The notes beneath the pieces were generated by a model, which worked only from the letters and a program-made list of their open reading frames with translations, was not told the origin of the DNA and made no database searches. A stretch of 64,000 bases of DNA from JAPXSY01 sp033812795 (GTDB lineage: Bacteria; Verrucomicrobiota; Kiritimatiellia; RFP12; UBA1067). Position 1 is the first letter of the stretch; each line of letters opens with the position of its first letter. Of this stretch, positions 42,909-51,805 are shown piece by piece. Location of the stretch: NCBI GenBank assembly GCA_033812795.1, contig JAPXSY010000003.1, positions 1 to 64,000 on the forward strand, in the 5' to 3' direction. The position numbers were made by a program, and so were the translations under genes.

Positions 42909-44132
42909 ATGCGTAAAGTGAAAATCAGACGAATCGAACGGATCGAGCATTATCTGGTCCGTCTGATTCAACAACCCGGTGACGACCAAGGCCACCCGTG
43001 GCCGATCCGCACCTTGCTGGCATTCCTGAAGGGCCTGTCTGAGGTGTTCAAAATCATCGTCTCGTTGCGCCTCTTTCTGTACGAGGTGGGAATCTGCCGC
43101 CGTTATCCCTTGGGATGCCAAGTCATCAGCGTCGGGAATATCACGGCGGGGGGGACCGGCAAGACGCCGGTGGTGGAAATTTTCGCGCGCGAGTTGCAGC
43201 GCTCGGGACGGAAGGTGGCGGTACTCAGCCGCGGGTACCGTAAGAAAGAGTTGCCGTGGTATCAGCGTCTGTTCAGGGAACAGATCGAACCGCCCCGTGT
43301 GGTCAGCGACGGCAAGCGGATCTTGCTCGACAGCGAGATGGGCGGGGATGAGCCGTACATGTTGGCGAGTAACCTGCCCGGTGTGGTGGTGCTTGTGGAC
43401 CGGAATCGCGTCAAAAGCGGACGGTATGCCGTCAAACGATTTGGGTGTGACACGCTGATTCTGGATGACGGCTTCCAATATCAGAAACTCAAACACCGTC
43501 TGGAGGTGGTGTTGGTGGACAAGACCAACCCGTTCGGTAACAGCCAGCTCTTGCCCCGCGGTGTGTTACGTGAGCCGGTCCGGAACCTCCAGCGCGCGGA
43601 TTTCATCTTCATCACCAAGTCGGACGGGGATTCCGATGCGTTGCGTGCGCGTCTCCACGAATTGAATCCTACAGCGGAAATCATTGAGTGCCGTCATCGG
43701 GCGCGGTATCTGCAGCATGTCTTCACTGCGGAGCGTCTGGATCTCGCATGGCTGAAGGGCCGTACGGTGACCTCGCTGTCCGGTATCGCGGTGCCGCAAA
43801 GTTTCGAAAATTCGCTACGGACCATGGGCGCGCGCGTGATCCACTGCGAACGGTATGCGGATCACCACCGGTATCACGCTCAGGAGATCATTAATGCGGT
43901 CAACCGGGCTGCGGATCTCAAGGCCGACGCCTTGCTGACCACAGAGAAGGATGCGGTCCGCTTCCCCCGTCTGGAGGTCACGCCGGTTCCGGTCTACTAC
44001 CTGCGTGTGGACATCGAACTGATGCGTGGTGCCGAAAACTTTCACGAGGCGGTGGAGCGTATCTGTTTTCGGCCTCCCCCCCGCGCATCTGCCGCGCGCG
44101 CGCAGTCCGTGCCGGTCGCGGAAAAGACATGA
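42909..44132 (+). CDS. lpxK: Tetraacyldisaccharide 4'-kinase
   Basis: A 407-residue LpxK, which phosphorylates the 4' position of the lipid A disaccharide at the inner membrane and so shows an LPS-bearing outer membrane. An N-terminal amphipathic/hydrophobic stretch (VFKIIVSLRLFLYEVG) is followed by the Walker A loop VGNITAGGTGKTP, then VLSRGYRKK, the DE-rich GGDEPYMLASNLPG, ILDDGFQYQKLKHR and the C-terminal DALLTTEKDAVRFP. All are typical LpxK blocks. A C-terminal Ala/Arg/Pro-rich tail of about 20 residues is extra. murJ begins 10 bases later, murG after that. Confidence 0.92.
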   Translation: MRKVKIRRIERIEHYLVRLIQQPGDDQGHPWPIRTLLAFLKGLSEVFKIIVSLRLFLYEVGICRRYPLGCQVISVGNITAGGTGKTPVVEIFARELQRSGRKVAVLSRGYRKKELPWYQRLFREQIEPPRVVSDGKRILLDSEMGGDEPYMLASNLPGVVVLVDRNRVKSGRYAVKRFGCDTLILDDGFQYQKLKHRLEVVLVDKTNPFGNSQLLPRGVLREPVRNLQRADFIFITKSDGDSDALRARLHELNPTAEIIECRHRARYLQHVFTAERLDLAWLKGRTVTSLSGIAVPQSFENSLRTMGARVIHCERYADHHRYHAQEIINAVNRAADLKADALLTTEKDAVRFPRLEVTPVPVYYLRVDIELMRGAENFHEAVERICFRPPPRASAARAQSVPVAEKT

Positions 44133-44142
44133 GGAGCCGGTG

Positions 44143-45777
44143 TTGAGTGTATCGCAGACAGAGCAGAAAGGCCCGCATCCGCGCGTATTGCGTTCGGTTT
44201 CCGTGGTCAGTCTGATGACAGCTGTCAGCCGGGTGCTTGGGTTGGTGCGCGAGGTGACGATGGCCTATTTTTTCGGCACCTCCGCGTTGAAATCCGCGTT
44301 TGACATCGCGTTCATCGTGCCGAATCTGTTTCGGCGACTGTTCGGGGAGGGAGCGCTTTCGAGTGCCTTTGTGCCGGTGTTTGGCGAGACCCTGGTCCGG
44401 GAAGGGCACGCCTCCGCTTTCCGGTTCGGGATGCGGGTGATCAGTATGCTGACCGTCGTGCTGGGATTCATCACGACCGCAGGGATCCTGCTCTCCTTCC
44501 CGCTCGCGCGGATGCTTCCGCCGGAAAGCCGTTGGCTGATTCCGTTGCCGATGCTGCGCGTCATGTTGCCGTATGCGTTGCTGATCTGCATTGCGGCCTT
44601 ACTTTCCGGCATGCTCAACACATTGGGGAAGTTTGCGATCGCGTCGTTGACCCCCTTTTTGCTGAACCTGATCTGGATCGTGACGTTGCTGGTGGTTTGC
44701 CCTTTTGTTTTCCGTGCTCCGGAACAGCAGATCCAAACGCTCAGTTGGGCGATTCTGTTGGCGGGACTGGCCCAGATCCTTTTCCAGTTGCCGGCGTTGG
44801 GCCGGCACGGATTCCGTTTTCGTCTGCGGTTCCGCGGGATGTTCCACGATCCAGGAGTGAAACGCGTGCTGTATCTGATGGGGCCGGCCTCGCTCGGGAT
44901 CGGGTTGATCCAGATCAACGTGTGTATCGATAAGGTTCTCGCGTTCTGGGCGGACCCGGCCGCGCCAGCGGCGCTCGAATATGCCGAGCGCCTCATTTAT
45001 CTGCCGTTGGGGGTGTTCGGGACCGCTTTCATGACCGTACTGCTGCCGACTTTTTCACGTCAGGCCTCTGCGGGCGAGTTGCCAGCGATGCAGGCGACGC
45101 TGGAGCGTTCGCTACGGAATTTGTCGGTGATCATGGCCCCCTGTTCGGCGGCGTTGTTCGTTCTGGCGCTGCCGGTGATCCTTTTGGTTTATTCGTTCCG
45201 GGGCGGACGTTTTGATGAGACTTCCGCGTTGTTGAGTGCGCGCGCGTTGGCAGCGTATGCGCCGGGGCTGCTGGTGTTCAGTTTTCAAAAAGCGATCACG
45301 CCCGCTTTTTACGGGTTACAGGACTTGCGCACGCCGGTGCGTGTGAGTCTGTGCGCGCTGGTGCTGAATATCACGCTCAATGTGTTCAGCGTGCTGTGGT
45401 TGCCGCACGGCTGGAAACATGTCGGAATCGCGGGCTCGACGGTGCTCACGAGCTTGGTGAATGCGGTTGCGCTGGTGATTCTGCTTCGGCGCCGCACGGT
45501 GGCCCCGCGCAGGGAGGCCGTGATACCCACACTGCTGAAGGCGGTCGGTTGCTCACTGGTGATGGCTGTGGGGGTATGGCGGGTTTGCACGGTAGGCATG
45601 CGTTGGGCCGACGGGTTGGGGGAGTATGTGAAAGGAGCGCAGATCGGTGTGATGGCTCTGACGGTCCTCTGTGGTGTGATCCTCTATGGGGGGCTGATGG
45701 TGTGGGTGGGGAGAGGGGCGGTCTGGGAAATGGTGGGCGAGTTCCGGCGACGGCCGGTGAAGGGGGTACGTCAATGA
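44143..45777 (+). CDS. murJ: Lipid II flippase MurJ
   Basis: A 544-residue MOP-superfamily integral membrane protein with about fourteen hydrophobic segments. MurJ moves lipid II across the inner membrane for peptidoglycan synthesis. The diagnostic N-terminus is present: SVVSLMTAVSRVLGLVREV, FGTSALKSAFDIAFIVPNLFRRLFGEGALSSAFVPVF. The start is non-ATG: TTG at 44143 (GAGGAG five bases upstream) or GTG at 44140. Frame-open sequence further up overlaps lpxK and has no homology. The stop overlaps murG by four bases. Confidence 0.92.
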   Translation: MSVSQTEQKGPHPRVLRSVSVVSLMTAVSRVLGLVREVTMAYFFGTSALKSAFDIAFIVPNLFRRLFGEGALSSAFVPVFGETLVREGHASAFRFGMRVISMLTVVLGFITTAGILLSFPLARMLPPESRWLIPLPMLRVMLPYALLICIAALLSGMLNTLGKFAIASLTPFLLNLIWIVTLLVVCPFVFRAPEQQIQTLSWAILLAGLAQILFQLPALGRHGFRFRLRFRGMFHDPGVKRVLYLMGPASLGIGLIQINVCIDKVLAFWADPAAPAALEYAERLIYLPLGVFGTAFMTVLLPTFSRQASAGELPAMQATLERSLRNLSVIMAPCSAALFVLALPVILLVYSFRGGRFDETSALLSARALAAYAPGLLVFSFQKAITPAFYGLQDLRTPVRVSLCALVLNITLNVFSVLWLPHGWKHVGIAGSTVLTSLVNAVALVILLRRRTVAPRREAVIPTLLKAVGCSLVMAVGVWRVCTVGMRWADGLGEYVKGAQIGVMALTVLCGVILYGGLMVWVGRGAVWEMVGEFRRRPVKGVRQ

Positions 45778-46838
45778 AGCCGAAAACCTTTGTGGTGGCG
45801 TGCGGCGGAACCGGGGGACATGTGTTTCCGGGTTTGGCCGTGGCTCAGGAGTTGCGGTTGCGCGGTCATGCGGTGGACGTCTGGTTCTCGGGACGGGCAG
45901 TCGAACGTTCCACGCTGTGCGATTGGGACGGCCCTGTTTTTCTGACCGGTGCGCGCCAACTTTCCGTCCGGACGCTGCCGCAGACACTGAACGCCTTCTT
46001 TCGGTGTGCGCGTGAACTGAAACGGCGTCGGCCGGATGCCTTGCTCGCCATGGGCAGTTATACCAGCCTGCCGCCGGTGGTGGCGGCGCGTCTCGCCAAT
46101 GTGCCGATCCTGTTGCATGAAGCCAACGCGGTGCCGGGCAAGGCGGTTGAGGTCCTGTCAGGCATGGCGGAACTCACGGCGATCAGTTTTGAAGAGACCG
46201 CCGCCTGGATGCCTCGCCGCAAGACGGTGTTCACCGGGTTGCCGGTTCGGCAGGAATTGATCGGCAAGCCGCGTTTTGACGAGATCCCGGAAGGAATGTT
46301 CACCGTGTTGGTCACAGGCGGCAGTCAGGGCGCGCGGCGCGTAAACCGTCTGGTCACACAGGCGTTCTGCCTACTCCAGCAGTCCGGGTCCGGAGAGTTT
46401 GCCGTCTTGCACCAGAGCGGGGCGGCCGATGAGGCTCGGGTGCGCCAGACATATGAGGAAGCGGGGGTCTGGGCCAGAGTACGGGCGTTCGAGCCGGAAA
46501 TGGGGCGGGCTTACGCTTCTGCTGATTTGGTTGTCTGCCGGGCCGGAGCCTCCACCTGTTTCGAGTTATGTCTGCTCGGCAAGCCCGCGCTGATGATTCC
46601 TCTGCCGTCCGCAATCCGGAACCACCAGTTTTTGAATGCCTCTGCGCTCGCCCGTAGCGGCGGGGTGGATGTGGGGATCGAGAAGGAACTTTCCGCAAGG
46701 TCGATTATGCGCTATGTGCAGAATAAAATGCGGACGCCCGCATGCCTCATGCACATGGGGGAAGCCTTGAAGGCCTTGGCCCATCCCGCTGCGGCGCAAC
46801 GGGTGGCGGATGCGCTGGAAAGCCTCTCGGAGGCGTGA
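45774..46838 (+). CDS. murG: UDP-GlcNAc-undecaprenyl-PP-MurNAc transferase
   Basis: A 354-residue GT28 glycosyltransferase that makes lipid II from lipid I on the cytoplasmic face of the membrane. Key motifs: ACGGTGGHVFPGLAVAQEL (residues 8-26, the first G loop), AMGSYTSLPPVVAARL, LHEANAVPGK, VTGGSQGARRVN (second G loop) and RAGASTCFELCLLGKPAL. The typical E-N-Q-F region appears as IRNHQFLNA. ATG at 45774 overlaps the murJ stop (ATGA). Coupling of flippase and MurG makes functional sense. Confidence 0.95.
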   Translation: MKPKTFVVACGGTGGHVFPGLAVAQELRLRGHAVDVWFSGRAVERSTLCDWDGPVFLTGARQLSVRTLPQTLNAFFRCARELKRRRPDALLAMGSYTSLPPVVAARLANVPILLHEANAVPGKAVEVLSGMAELTAISFEETAAWMPRRKTVFTGLPVRQELIGKPRFDEIPEGMFTVLVTGGSQGARRVNRLVTQAFCLLQQSGSGEFAVLHQSGAADEARVRQTYEEAGVWARVRAFEPEMGRAYASADLVVCRAGASTCFELCLLGKPALMIPLPSAIRNHQFLNASALARSGGVDVGIEKELSARSIMRYVQNKMRTPACLMHMGEALKALAHPAAAQRVADALESLSEA

Positions 46839-46896
46839 GCGGCAGTGTTCATCAGGGCTCAGGATTCGACGTGCGCGAAGCGGGATCAGCCGACGT

Positions 46897-48567
46897 TTAC
46901 TGCGTGCCCATCATCTGGCTGGAGAACATCTGAAAGAAGAGTTCCTGCAGCACAGCGCGCCCGTCGCGATTGATGCGCTGCAGCGCCGCCAATTCCGCGG
47001 TGCCGAAGCGTAACGAAGCCGTGAACGCACCGTTGGCGCCGCGCCCCAGACCCAATGCCGCACCGTCCCCCCCGGTGGGAAACGGGCGGAGATGCTCCGG
47101 TTTCACATTCGGGATAATGCTCACCAGATGACGCATCAGACTCGCCAGGCGTAAATTCGCGCCGGAGGTCAGCGGTGTGTCCGCCAGTGCCGGATCCTGC
47201 ATGCGCAACCGTCGTTCCAGCGTGAGTTGCCGTTCCCGAAACGTCAACTCCGTCAGTTCCCCGTCCAGCGTTTGGACGGGGCCAACCGTTGTAATCACAA
47301 ACCCTTCCGTGACGGCGGTTTCCAATACGGCCTGTTTTAGAAAGAGTTCGAGCAACGTGTTCAGGATCGAGACGTCGGTCTTGCCTTCCGCTTCGGCTTC
47401 GGGCGCGTGAAACGCGAGACGATAGGATACGATCTCCACACCGGTTGCGGCACGCCGCGCGGGAAGCGGTTTGAGGGTGATGCCGTCAGCATGGCTCACG
47501 GTGTGCAGTGAACGGATGGCTTTCTCCGCGTCTGCGGTCTGCACGACCGGCTCGATCTGCACGAGGCAGATGCCACGTTGATCCCGAGTGGGGGAAAGGG
47601 AGATCAGGCAATCGCCGCTGAACCCGTTTGTGGGCGCGATTCCCGCATAGGGTCGTACCAGACTGAGCCGTTGCGAACCGAGATACGGATCCCAGAGCTG
47701 CGGCGCGTCACACGCTGATACGGAGGCGAAAAACGCGCGATCCGGCACGCCGTGCCAGAGTGTCGCGCGCGGCGGACGCATCGCGGCGACGAGGCGGGCA
47801 AGTCCGGTGCCAGCCGTTGGTCGGCCACGCACAGTCAGGGTGAGGGCCTGACTTTCGAAGGTCAATGCGAAAGAGAAGGTCTCGCATTCGCGAAGGAAAC
47901 GGTCCGTGTTGACGAACGCCCCGGCTTTGTCACTGCGAACTCCTGTCAGGTCAGCCAGCCGTTGCGGATTGACCAGAACACGCAGGGTGCCGGGGATCGA
48001 CTGGGGGGGGGCGTCCAACAGAAGCGAGCGGTTTTCCCAAGCCCACAACACGGCCTCAGCCGAAGACGAGGTGAACAGGTGCCGTTTGACGACAACCACC
48101 GTGACGACCGGCGTCAGGTTCGTGGAGGCGGGCTCTTCAAACCGGGTAAAGGGTTCGACACGCGTTTGTTTCCGGTAGACTGCGGCCAATGCGTCAAGCA
48201 CTGTCCGCCCGTCGTCCGTCAACGGGATGATTGCCACATTGGCTGGATTTCCCGCACCAACGGGCTTTTGGGTCTCTACCGTTTGCACGATACGCAGCGG
48301 GCGATTCCGATCCACACCCGTGAACGACGGCAGGCAGGTTGCACGGTCCAGCGCACCTTGAACCCACTCTAACGCCAGCGGCAAATCCGCGAGGCGGCTG
48401 AACGCCGAAGCGCCGTAGATCACGCTTTGGTAACTGTCCGTTTCGAGAATACCGACAAAGAGACGTTCAGCCCGGCTGACGCAGGGCAGAAGAACGGCGA
48501 GGGACAACCCCGCCATCCGCAGAGCGGAGGGGAACCGTACAATGAACTTAGCACGTTTCGTGTTCAT
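46897..48567 (-). CDS. Exported protein of unknown function
   Basis: A 556-residue exported protein, last gene of a five-gene minus-strand operon. The signal peptide runs about residues 18-33 (AGLSLAVLLPCVSRA). The body looks like two or more alpha/beta modules with no enzyme motif: GILETDSYQSVIYGASAFSRL, VVTVVVVKRHLFTSSSAEAVLWAWENRS, TFSFALTFESQALTLTVRG. The pattern of a chemically uniform exported protein with repeated self-comparison segments resembles DUF3352-like proteins, but I cannot confirm it. The start overlaps the lipoprotein stop by four bases. Confidence 0.55.
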   Translation of the reverse strand: MNTKRAKFIVRFPSALRMAGLSLAVLLPCVSRAERLFVGILETDSYQSVIYGASAFSRLADLPLALEWVQGALDRATCLPSFTGVDRNRPLRIVQTVETQKPVGAGNPANVAIIPLTDDGRTVLDALAAVYRKQTRVEPFTRFEEPASTNLTPVVTVVVVKRHLFTSSSAEAVLWAWENRSLLLDAPPQSIPGTLRVLVNPQRLADLTGVRSDKAGAFVNTDRFLRECETFSFALTFESQALTLTVRGRPTAGTGLARLVAAMRPPRATLWHGVPDRAFFASVSACDAPQLWDPYLGSQRLSLVRPYAGIAPTNGFSGDCLISLSPTRDQRGICLVQIEPVVQTADAEKAIRSLHTVSHADGITLKPLPARRAATGVEIVSYRLAFHAPEAEAEGKTDVSILNTLLELFLKQAVLETAVTEGFVITTVGPVQTLDGELTELTFRERQLTLERRLRMQDPALADTPLTSGANLRLASLMRHLVSIIPNVKPEHLRPFPTGGDGAALGLGRGANGAFTASLRFGTAELAALQRINRDGRAVLQELFFQMFSSQMMGTQ

Positions 48568-49073
48568 GGTTTACGTGCCCGGGGGTTGGGGTGATGGAAC
48601 ATCATCACCAGCAGCCGGCATTGTTCCGCAAGATCTGGATCACCGATCGGATCCACATAGCTGACCGTTTTGTTTTGGATGTTGGCCGAGACGTAAATCT
48701 GATCCGCCTCCTCGATGTTTTTCGGTTTGACCGGTTTTTCAAAGAGTCCCTTGTCCACCAAAGTCTGGAACAGGAATACGGCTTCGTGTCGCGGAATGGT
48801 CAGTCGCGTCTCGCGGATATCGTACCATTGCTGGTGGGTCATGTCCTTGGCGAACGGATTGCTGACCAGCGGACTGCTTCCTTCGCGGACAGTGACGATC
48901 CCGTTCCCGTCCAGACGCACCCAGACGCGTTGGGTCGGATTGCCGATCCGGTAATGGCGGATATCCACCCAGTTCAGTCCCGATTCGGTTACTGTAAAAT
49001 AGGGGTTTTCCATCGGGTGTTGGCAACCGCACACGATAACCAGTGCGGCCGCAGCCCAGGCATGTCGTCTCAT
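48564..49073 (-). CDS. Lipoprotein of unknown function
   Basis: A 169-residue lipoprotein: leader RRHAWAAAALVIVCGC with lipobox Cys17. The mature part (ENPYFTVTESGLNWVDIRHYRIG; RVWVRLDGNGIVTVREG) is mostly beta-strand and has no family motif I know. It is translationally coupled to the 556-residue exported protein by an ATGA overlap and starts four bases after the TolB-like gene, so the three likely act together in the periplasm. Confidence 0.6.
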   Translation of the reverse strand: MRRHAWAAAALVIVCGCQHPMENPYFTVTESGLNWVDIRHYRIGNPTQRVWVRLDGNGIVTVREGSSPLVSNPFAKDMTHQQWYDIRETRLTIPRHEAVFLFQTLVDKGLFEKPVKPKNIEEADQIYVSANIQNKTVSYVDPIGDPDLAEQCRLLVMMFHHPNPRARKP

Positions 49074-49077
49074 GGCA

Positions 49078-50319
49078 TCACCTTTTTTTCACGTCCATCA
49101 CATAAACCTGACGGGAACCCTCGTGCACAGAGTTGAACGCGAGCATGCCGCCGTCTGGCCGCCAGCGCGGATGCAGGTCACACCGCCAATAGGTGCCGCG
49201 GTAGGATTCCGGCACGAAGAATCCACCCAACGGCAGAATGGCGTGATCCGCCATACGCAAGACCATGAGTTTACGCTCGTTCAGGCGGTCGGGGTAGGTG
49301 TCCGTCGCCATCCAAAGGCCGTCATCCGAAAAGACCCCGTGACCATCGAAATCCAGCATGCCGCGGCCGACGCGTGTGTAGTCGGTCTTGCCGACCGTGA
49401 AGAGCACATGCGTGTATACTTTTTTCTGATAGTTCGCGGTGACCATCAGCCGGTCGCCGTCCAGCCAATTGAAATGCGACCCGCCCCAGCCGTCCGGAAA
49501 ACAACGACGCACGCCACTGCCGTCACGATTGCAGGTGAAGGACGTGGTTTTCCAGTTGCGTGCGGTCTTGGGGTTGACCGAACGCGCCAGCCAAAAGATT
49601 TTGGATCCGTCCCGACTGAAGACCGTATGGCAGAAATAGGCGAGGTCAACCCCTTCTTCCACGGAGGGCATCTGTTCGCGGACTGATGCGATCGGCACGA
49701 TCAGCTTCGCCGTACCCGTCTCCAGATCGACCAGAAAAAGCCCGTCGTCCTGAGGGAAAGAGACGGTTTCACGCGCGTCCTGTCCCTTGCCGCCGTATCC
49801 GTAATCGGGGCGCGTGAGGCGTAGCCGCGCGTAATTGATGCTGACGGCCTCTTTACCGGATGGGGAGACCGCGCTGACGGGGAACGGCACGATCCGTCGG
49901 GTGCGGGTCTGCAAATCAAAGATGACCGTCACGAACCGGCCGTCGACCAGATCATTGAAAAGGAAGTGGCGATCGGGTGCGGTTGCCAGCCAGTGGGCCA
50001 TGGCCGCCTCCTGAAAGTTCCAGCAGCGTGTGGTGGTCAAGGGTATGAAGCGGTTGTTATCCTGCAGGTCCACCACACCGAGTTCCGCCACGTCCGCTTC
50101 GGTCGGGAGACGGTTTTTCACATCGGTTTCGAGCACGGTGACGTAGCGGTTGTTGGCGCTCCACGCATTAATCGCGTAATACGAGGCGAACAGGTGGTCT
50201 TTGGGCCCCGACGTGATGGCTCGCGCGGCGGAGAAAACCGGGAACGGTTCCGCATTCGCGTGAGCGGTGAGCAACAAGATCAGGAGGGAAATGGACAGGC
50301 TATGGCGTGTCAGATGCAT
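49078..50319 (-). CDS. Exported TolB-like beta-propeller protein
   Basis: A 413-residue exported protein: signal peptide LSISLLILLLTAHANA, then propeller-type repeats ending in the TolB/oligogalacturonate-lyase pattern, for example FSRDGSKIFWLARSVN, SDDGLWMATDTYPDR and HPRWRPDGGMLAFNSVHEGSRQVYVMD. N-terminal blades include SANNRYVTVLETDV. His-containing loops (GGSHFNWLDGDRL, CDLHPRW) leave a lyase activity possible, but binding is as likely. It overlaps the ATP-grasp gene by 20 bases. Confidence 0.65.
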   Translation of the reverse strand: MHLTRHSLSISLLILLLTAHANAEPFPVFSAARAITSGPKDHLFASYYAINAWSANNRYVTVLETDVKNRLPTEADVAELGVVDLQDNNRFIPLTTTRCWNFQEAAMAHWLATAPDRHFLFNDLVDGRFVTVIFDLQTRTRRIVPFPVSAVSPSGKEAVSINYARLRLTRPDYGYGGKGQDARETVSFPQDDGLFLVDLETGTAKLIVPIASVREQMPSVEEGVDLAYFCHTVFSRDGSKIFWLARSVNPKTARNWKTTSFTCNRDGSGVRRCFPDGWGGSHFNWLDGDRLMVTANYQKKVYTHVLFTVGKTDYTRVGRGMLDFDGHGVFSDDGLWMATDTYPDRLNERKLMVLRMADHAILPLGGFFVPESYRGTYWRCDLHPRWRPDGGMLAFNSVHEGSRQVYVMDVKKR

Positions 50320-51358
50320 GGTCCGATCCTTTCATTTTGATTGCGTGTGTCGTGCCGCACGTCTTTTTCCCGTGTTTTGCGATAAGCGGGTAAGGACGAC
50401 AGCATGTGGCGTTCCCTGTTACAGTCTCAGGAAACAGGACATCCAAAAAACATTCGGCGACTTGGGTGCCTTCGGGCGGGGAGATCGCCATGTCCGGGCT
50501 GACTTCGACCACGGTGGCCCGGCGTGTGGCGCGGTCGATCAGAAAATCTACGCCGATCAGCGGCACCGGCAGAGCACGGACGATGCGCTGCGCCAGACGC
50601 AGTGCGTACGCGGGCACGGCGTGCGTGGCGAGCTCGACCGTACCTCCAGTGTGATAATTATGAGTCAGTCGGACTTGCACCGCACATCCGGCAGCGGGCA
50701 CGTCATCGGGCGCATGTCCCTGTTCCGCGAGATTGCGTCGGGTTTCCGGATCCCACGGGATGAGGTTGCTAGGGTCTTCGGCCCGGCGTCGGCGGTTGTG
50801 AAGCGTAATGAGTTGGCGGATCGTGTGGCGTCCGTCGCCCGTGACCTGCGCCGGCTTGCGCCGGATCGCGGCGGCCAGCTTGCCACCCGCCAGAATCACG
50901 CGCAGATCTTCACCCGGAACGGTTTCCTCAAGCAACACATCGCGTTCATAGCGGCGTGCGCGACGGATGGCCGCATGCAGTTCAGCAGGGGTGCGTACCC
51001 CCATAGCAACACCGCGCCCGCCCCATTGGCTGTCAGGTTTGACCACCACCGGCGCGTGTGTGCGCAGAAAGGCGAGCGCTTCTTCGGGTTGCGCGTCCCG
51101 GTAAACGCATTGCGTCGGCACCGGGATCCGGTGACGGGAAAGCCAGCGATGGCAGGCGCGCTTGCTGTTGAGCAAGTGGTAGGTGGCGGCTCCGACATGA
51201 TCCGTGAGCGCGTTGAAACACCGTACGCTCCGGCCCTCCCGGCTGAGGGTGAAAATCGGCAGTTCGGGGTCGGGGTTAATCATCGTGACGCGGATGCCGC
51301 GGCGTCGGGCGGCATCGGTCAATGTAGTCGTATAAGGGGTGAGGGGGGGCGTATTCAT
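50300..51358 (-). CDS. ATP-grasp ligase, cyanophycin synthetase-like
   Basis: A 352-residue ATP-grasp protein. Motifs in order: HAPVVVKPDSQWGGRGVAMG (ATP-binding lobe), VPGEDLRVILAGGKLAAAIR with RKPAQVTGDGRHTIRQLI, the segment shared by CphA and GshF-type ATP-grasp domains, and GVDFLIDRATRRATVVEVSP (metal-binding Glu/Asp). It lacks CphA's C-terminal Mur-ligase domain, so it is a stand-alone amide ligase that would join an amino group to a carboxylate via an acyl-phosphate. The N-terminus has no signal peptide; it is cytoplasmic although its neighbours are exported. The start at 51358 overlaps the upstream stop (ATGA). Confidence 0.75.
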   Translation of the reverse strand: MNTPPLTPYTTTLTDAARRRGIRVTMINPDPELPIFTLSREGRSVRCFNALTDHVGAATYHLLNSKRACHRWLSRHRIPVPTQCVYRDAQPEEALAFLRTHAPVVVKPDSQWGGRGVAMGVRTPAELHAAIRRARRYERDVLLEETVPGEDLRVILAGGKLAAAIRRKPAQVTGDGRHTIRQLITLHNRRRRAEDPSNLIPWDPETRRNLAEQGHAPDDVPAAGCAVQVRLTHNYHTGGTVELATHAVPAYALRLAQRIVRALPVPLIGVDFLIDRATRRATVVEVSPDMAISPPEGTQVAECFLDVLFPETVTGNATCCRPYPLIAKHGKKTCGTTHAIKMKGSDHASDTP

Positions 51359-51606
51359 CGTTTCAACCGGTTCTCGATCAGCACCGGGCCGCCCCACTTG
51401 CCGGTCGTGACCAGATCCCAATCGCCATTGCCGTCCATGTCGGCGACCACGATACCCAGTTTGCCGTCACCATGGAAATCCGCGATGCCGCACGCTTCAG
51501 TTCGGTTGGTTCTGATCCGGTGGGGGATGAACGTCACTTCAACGGCGGCAGTACCGAACGCAAGAACCGGAACCACGGACAGCAACAGAAAACGGGACAT
51601 GCGCAT
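51355..51606 (-). CDS. Short exported FG-GAP/VCBS protein, internally deleted
   Basis: An 83-residue protein, first gene of the operon. GGAGAG precedes 51606; the signal peptide is RFLLLSVVPVLAFGTAA. The rest reads FIPHRIRTNRTEACGIADFH, GDGKLGIVVADMDGNGDWDL, then VTTGKWGGPVLIENRL. These are a first and a last FG-GAP blade joined directly. Full-length relatives have several hundred residues between them. The two calcium-loop-like DxxGDG patterns remain. Either an in-frame deletion or an assembly collapse. Confidence 0.55.
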   Translation of the reverse strand: MRMSRFLLLSVVPVLAFGTAAVEVTFIPHRIRTNRTEACGIADFHGDGKLGIVVADMDGNGDWDLVTTGKWGGPVLIENRLKR

Positions 51607-51628
51607 GAACTCTCTCCTGATGCGAAAC

Positions 51629-51658
51629 AGTATAGCGCGGCATGCGGGAGTTTGTCTT
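51629..51658 (-). promoter_or_regulatory. Likely promoter of the minus-strand exported operon
   Basis: On the minus strand AAGACA (4/6), 18 bases, TATACT (5/6), about 23 bases before the first ATG of the five-gene operon. Supports transcription of 51606 down to 46897 as one unit. Confidence 0.45.
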
Positions 51659-51805
51659 GCAAAAAAAGATTGGGCAGGGCAATCGGATCGATTTTCACCA
51701 TTGACATCAATGCCGATAAAGCGCATGGTCTTTCATAGCAATAGGGCAGGTGTTTCGCGGACAAAAACCTAGTGGTTTGCAACCCCCTCGAATAGGTGGT
51801 AAAAA

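Noticed and set aside
51701..51729. TTGACA upstream of the beta-solenoid gene as promoter
   Set aside because: The base run at 17 spacing is CATGGT, only a weak -10; the TTGACA alone is not enough.
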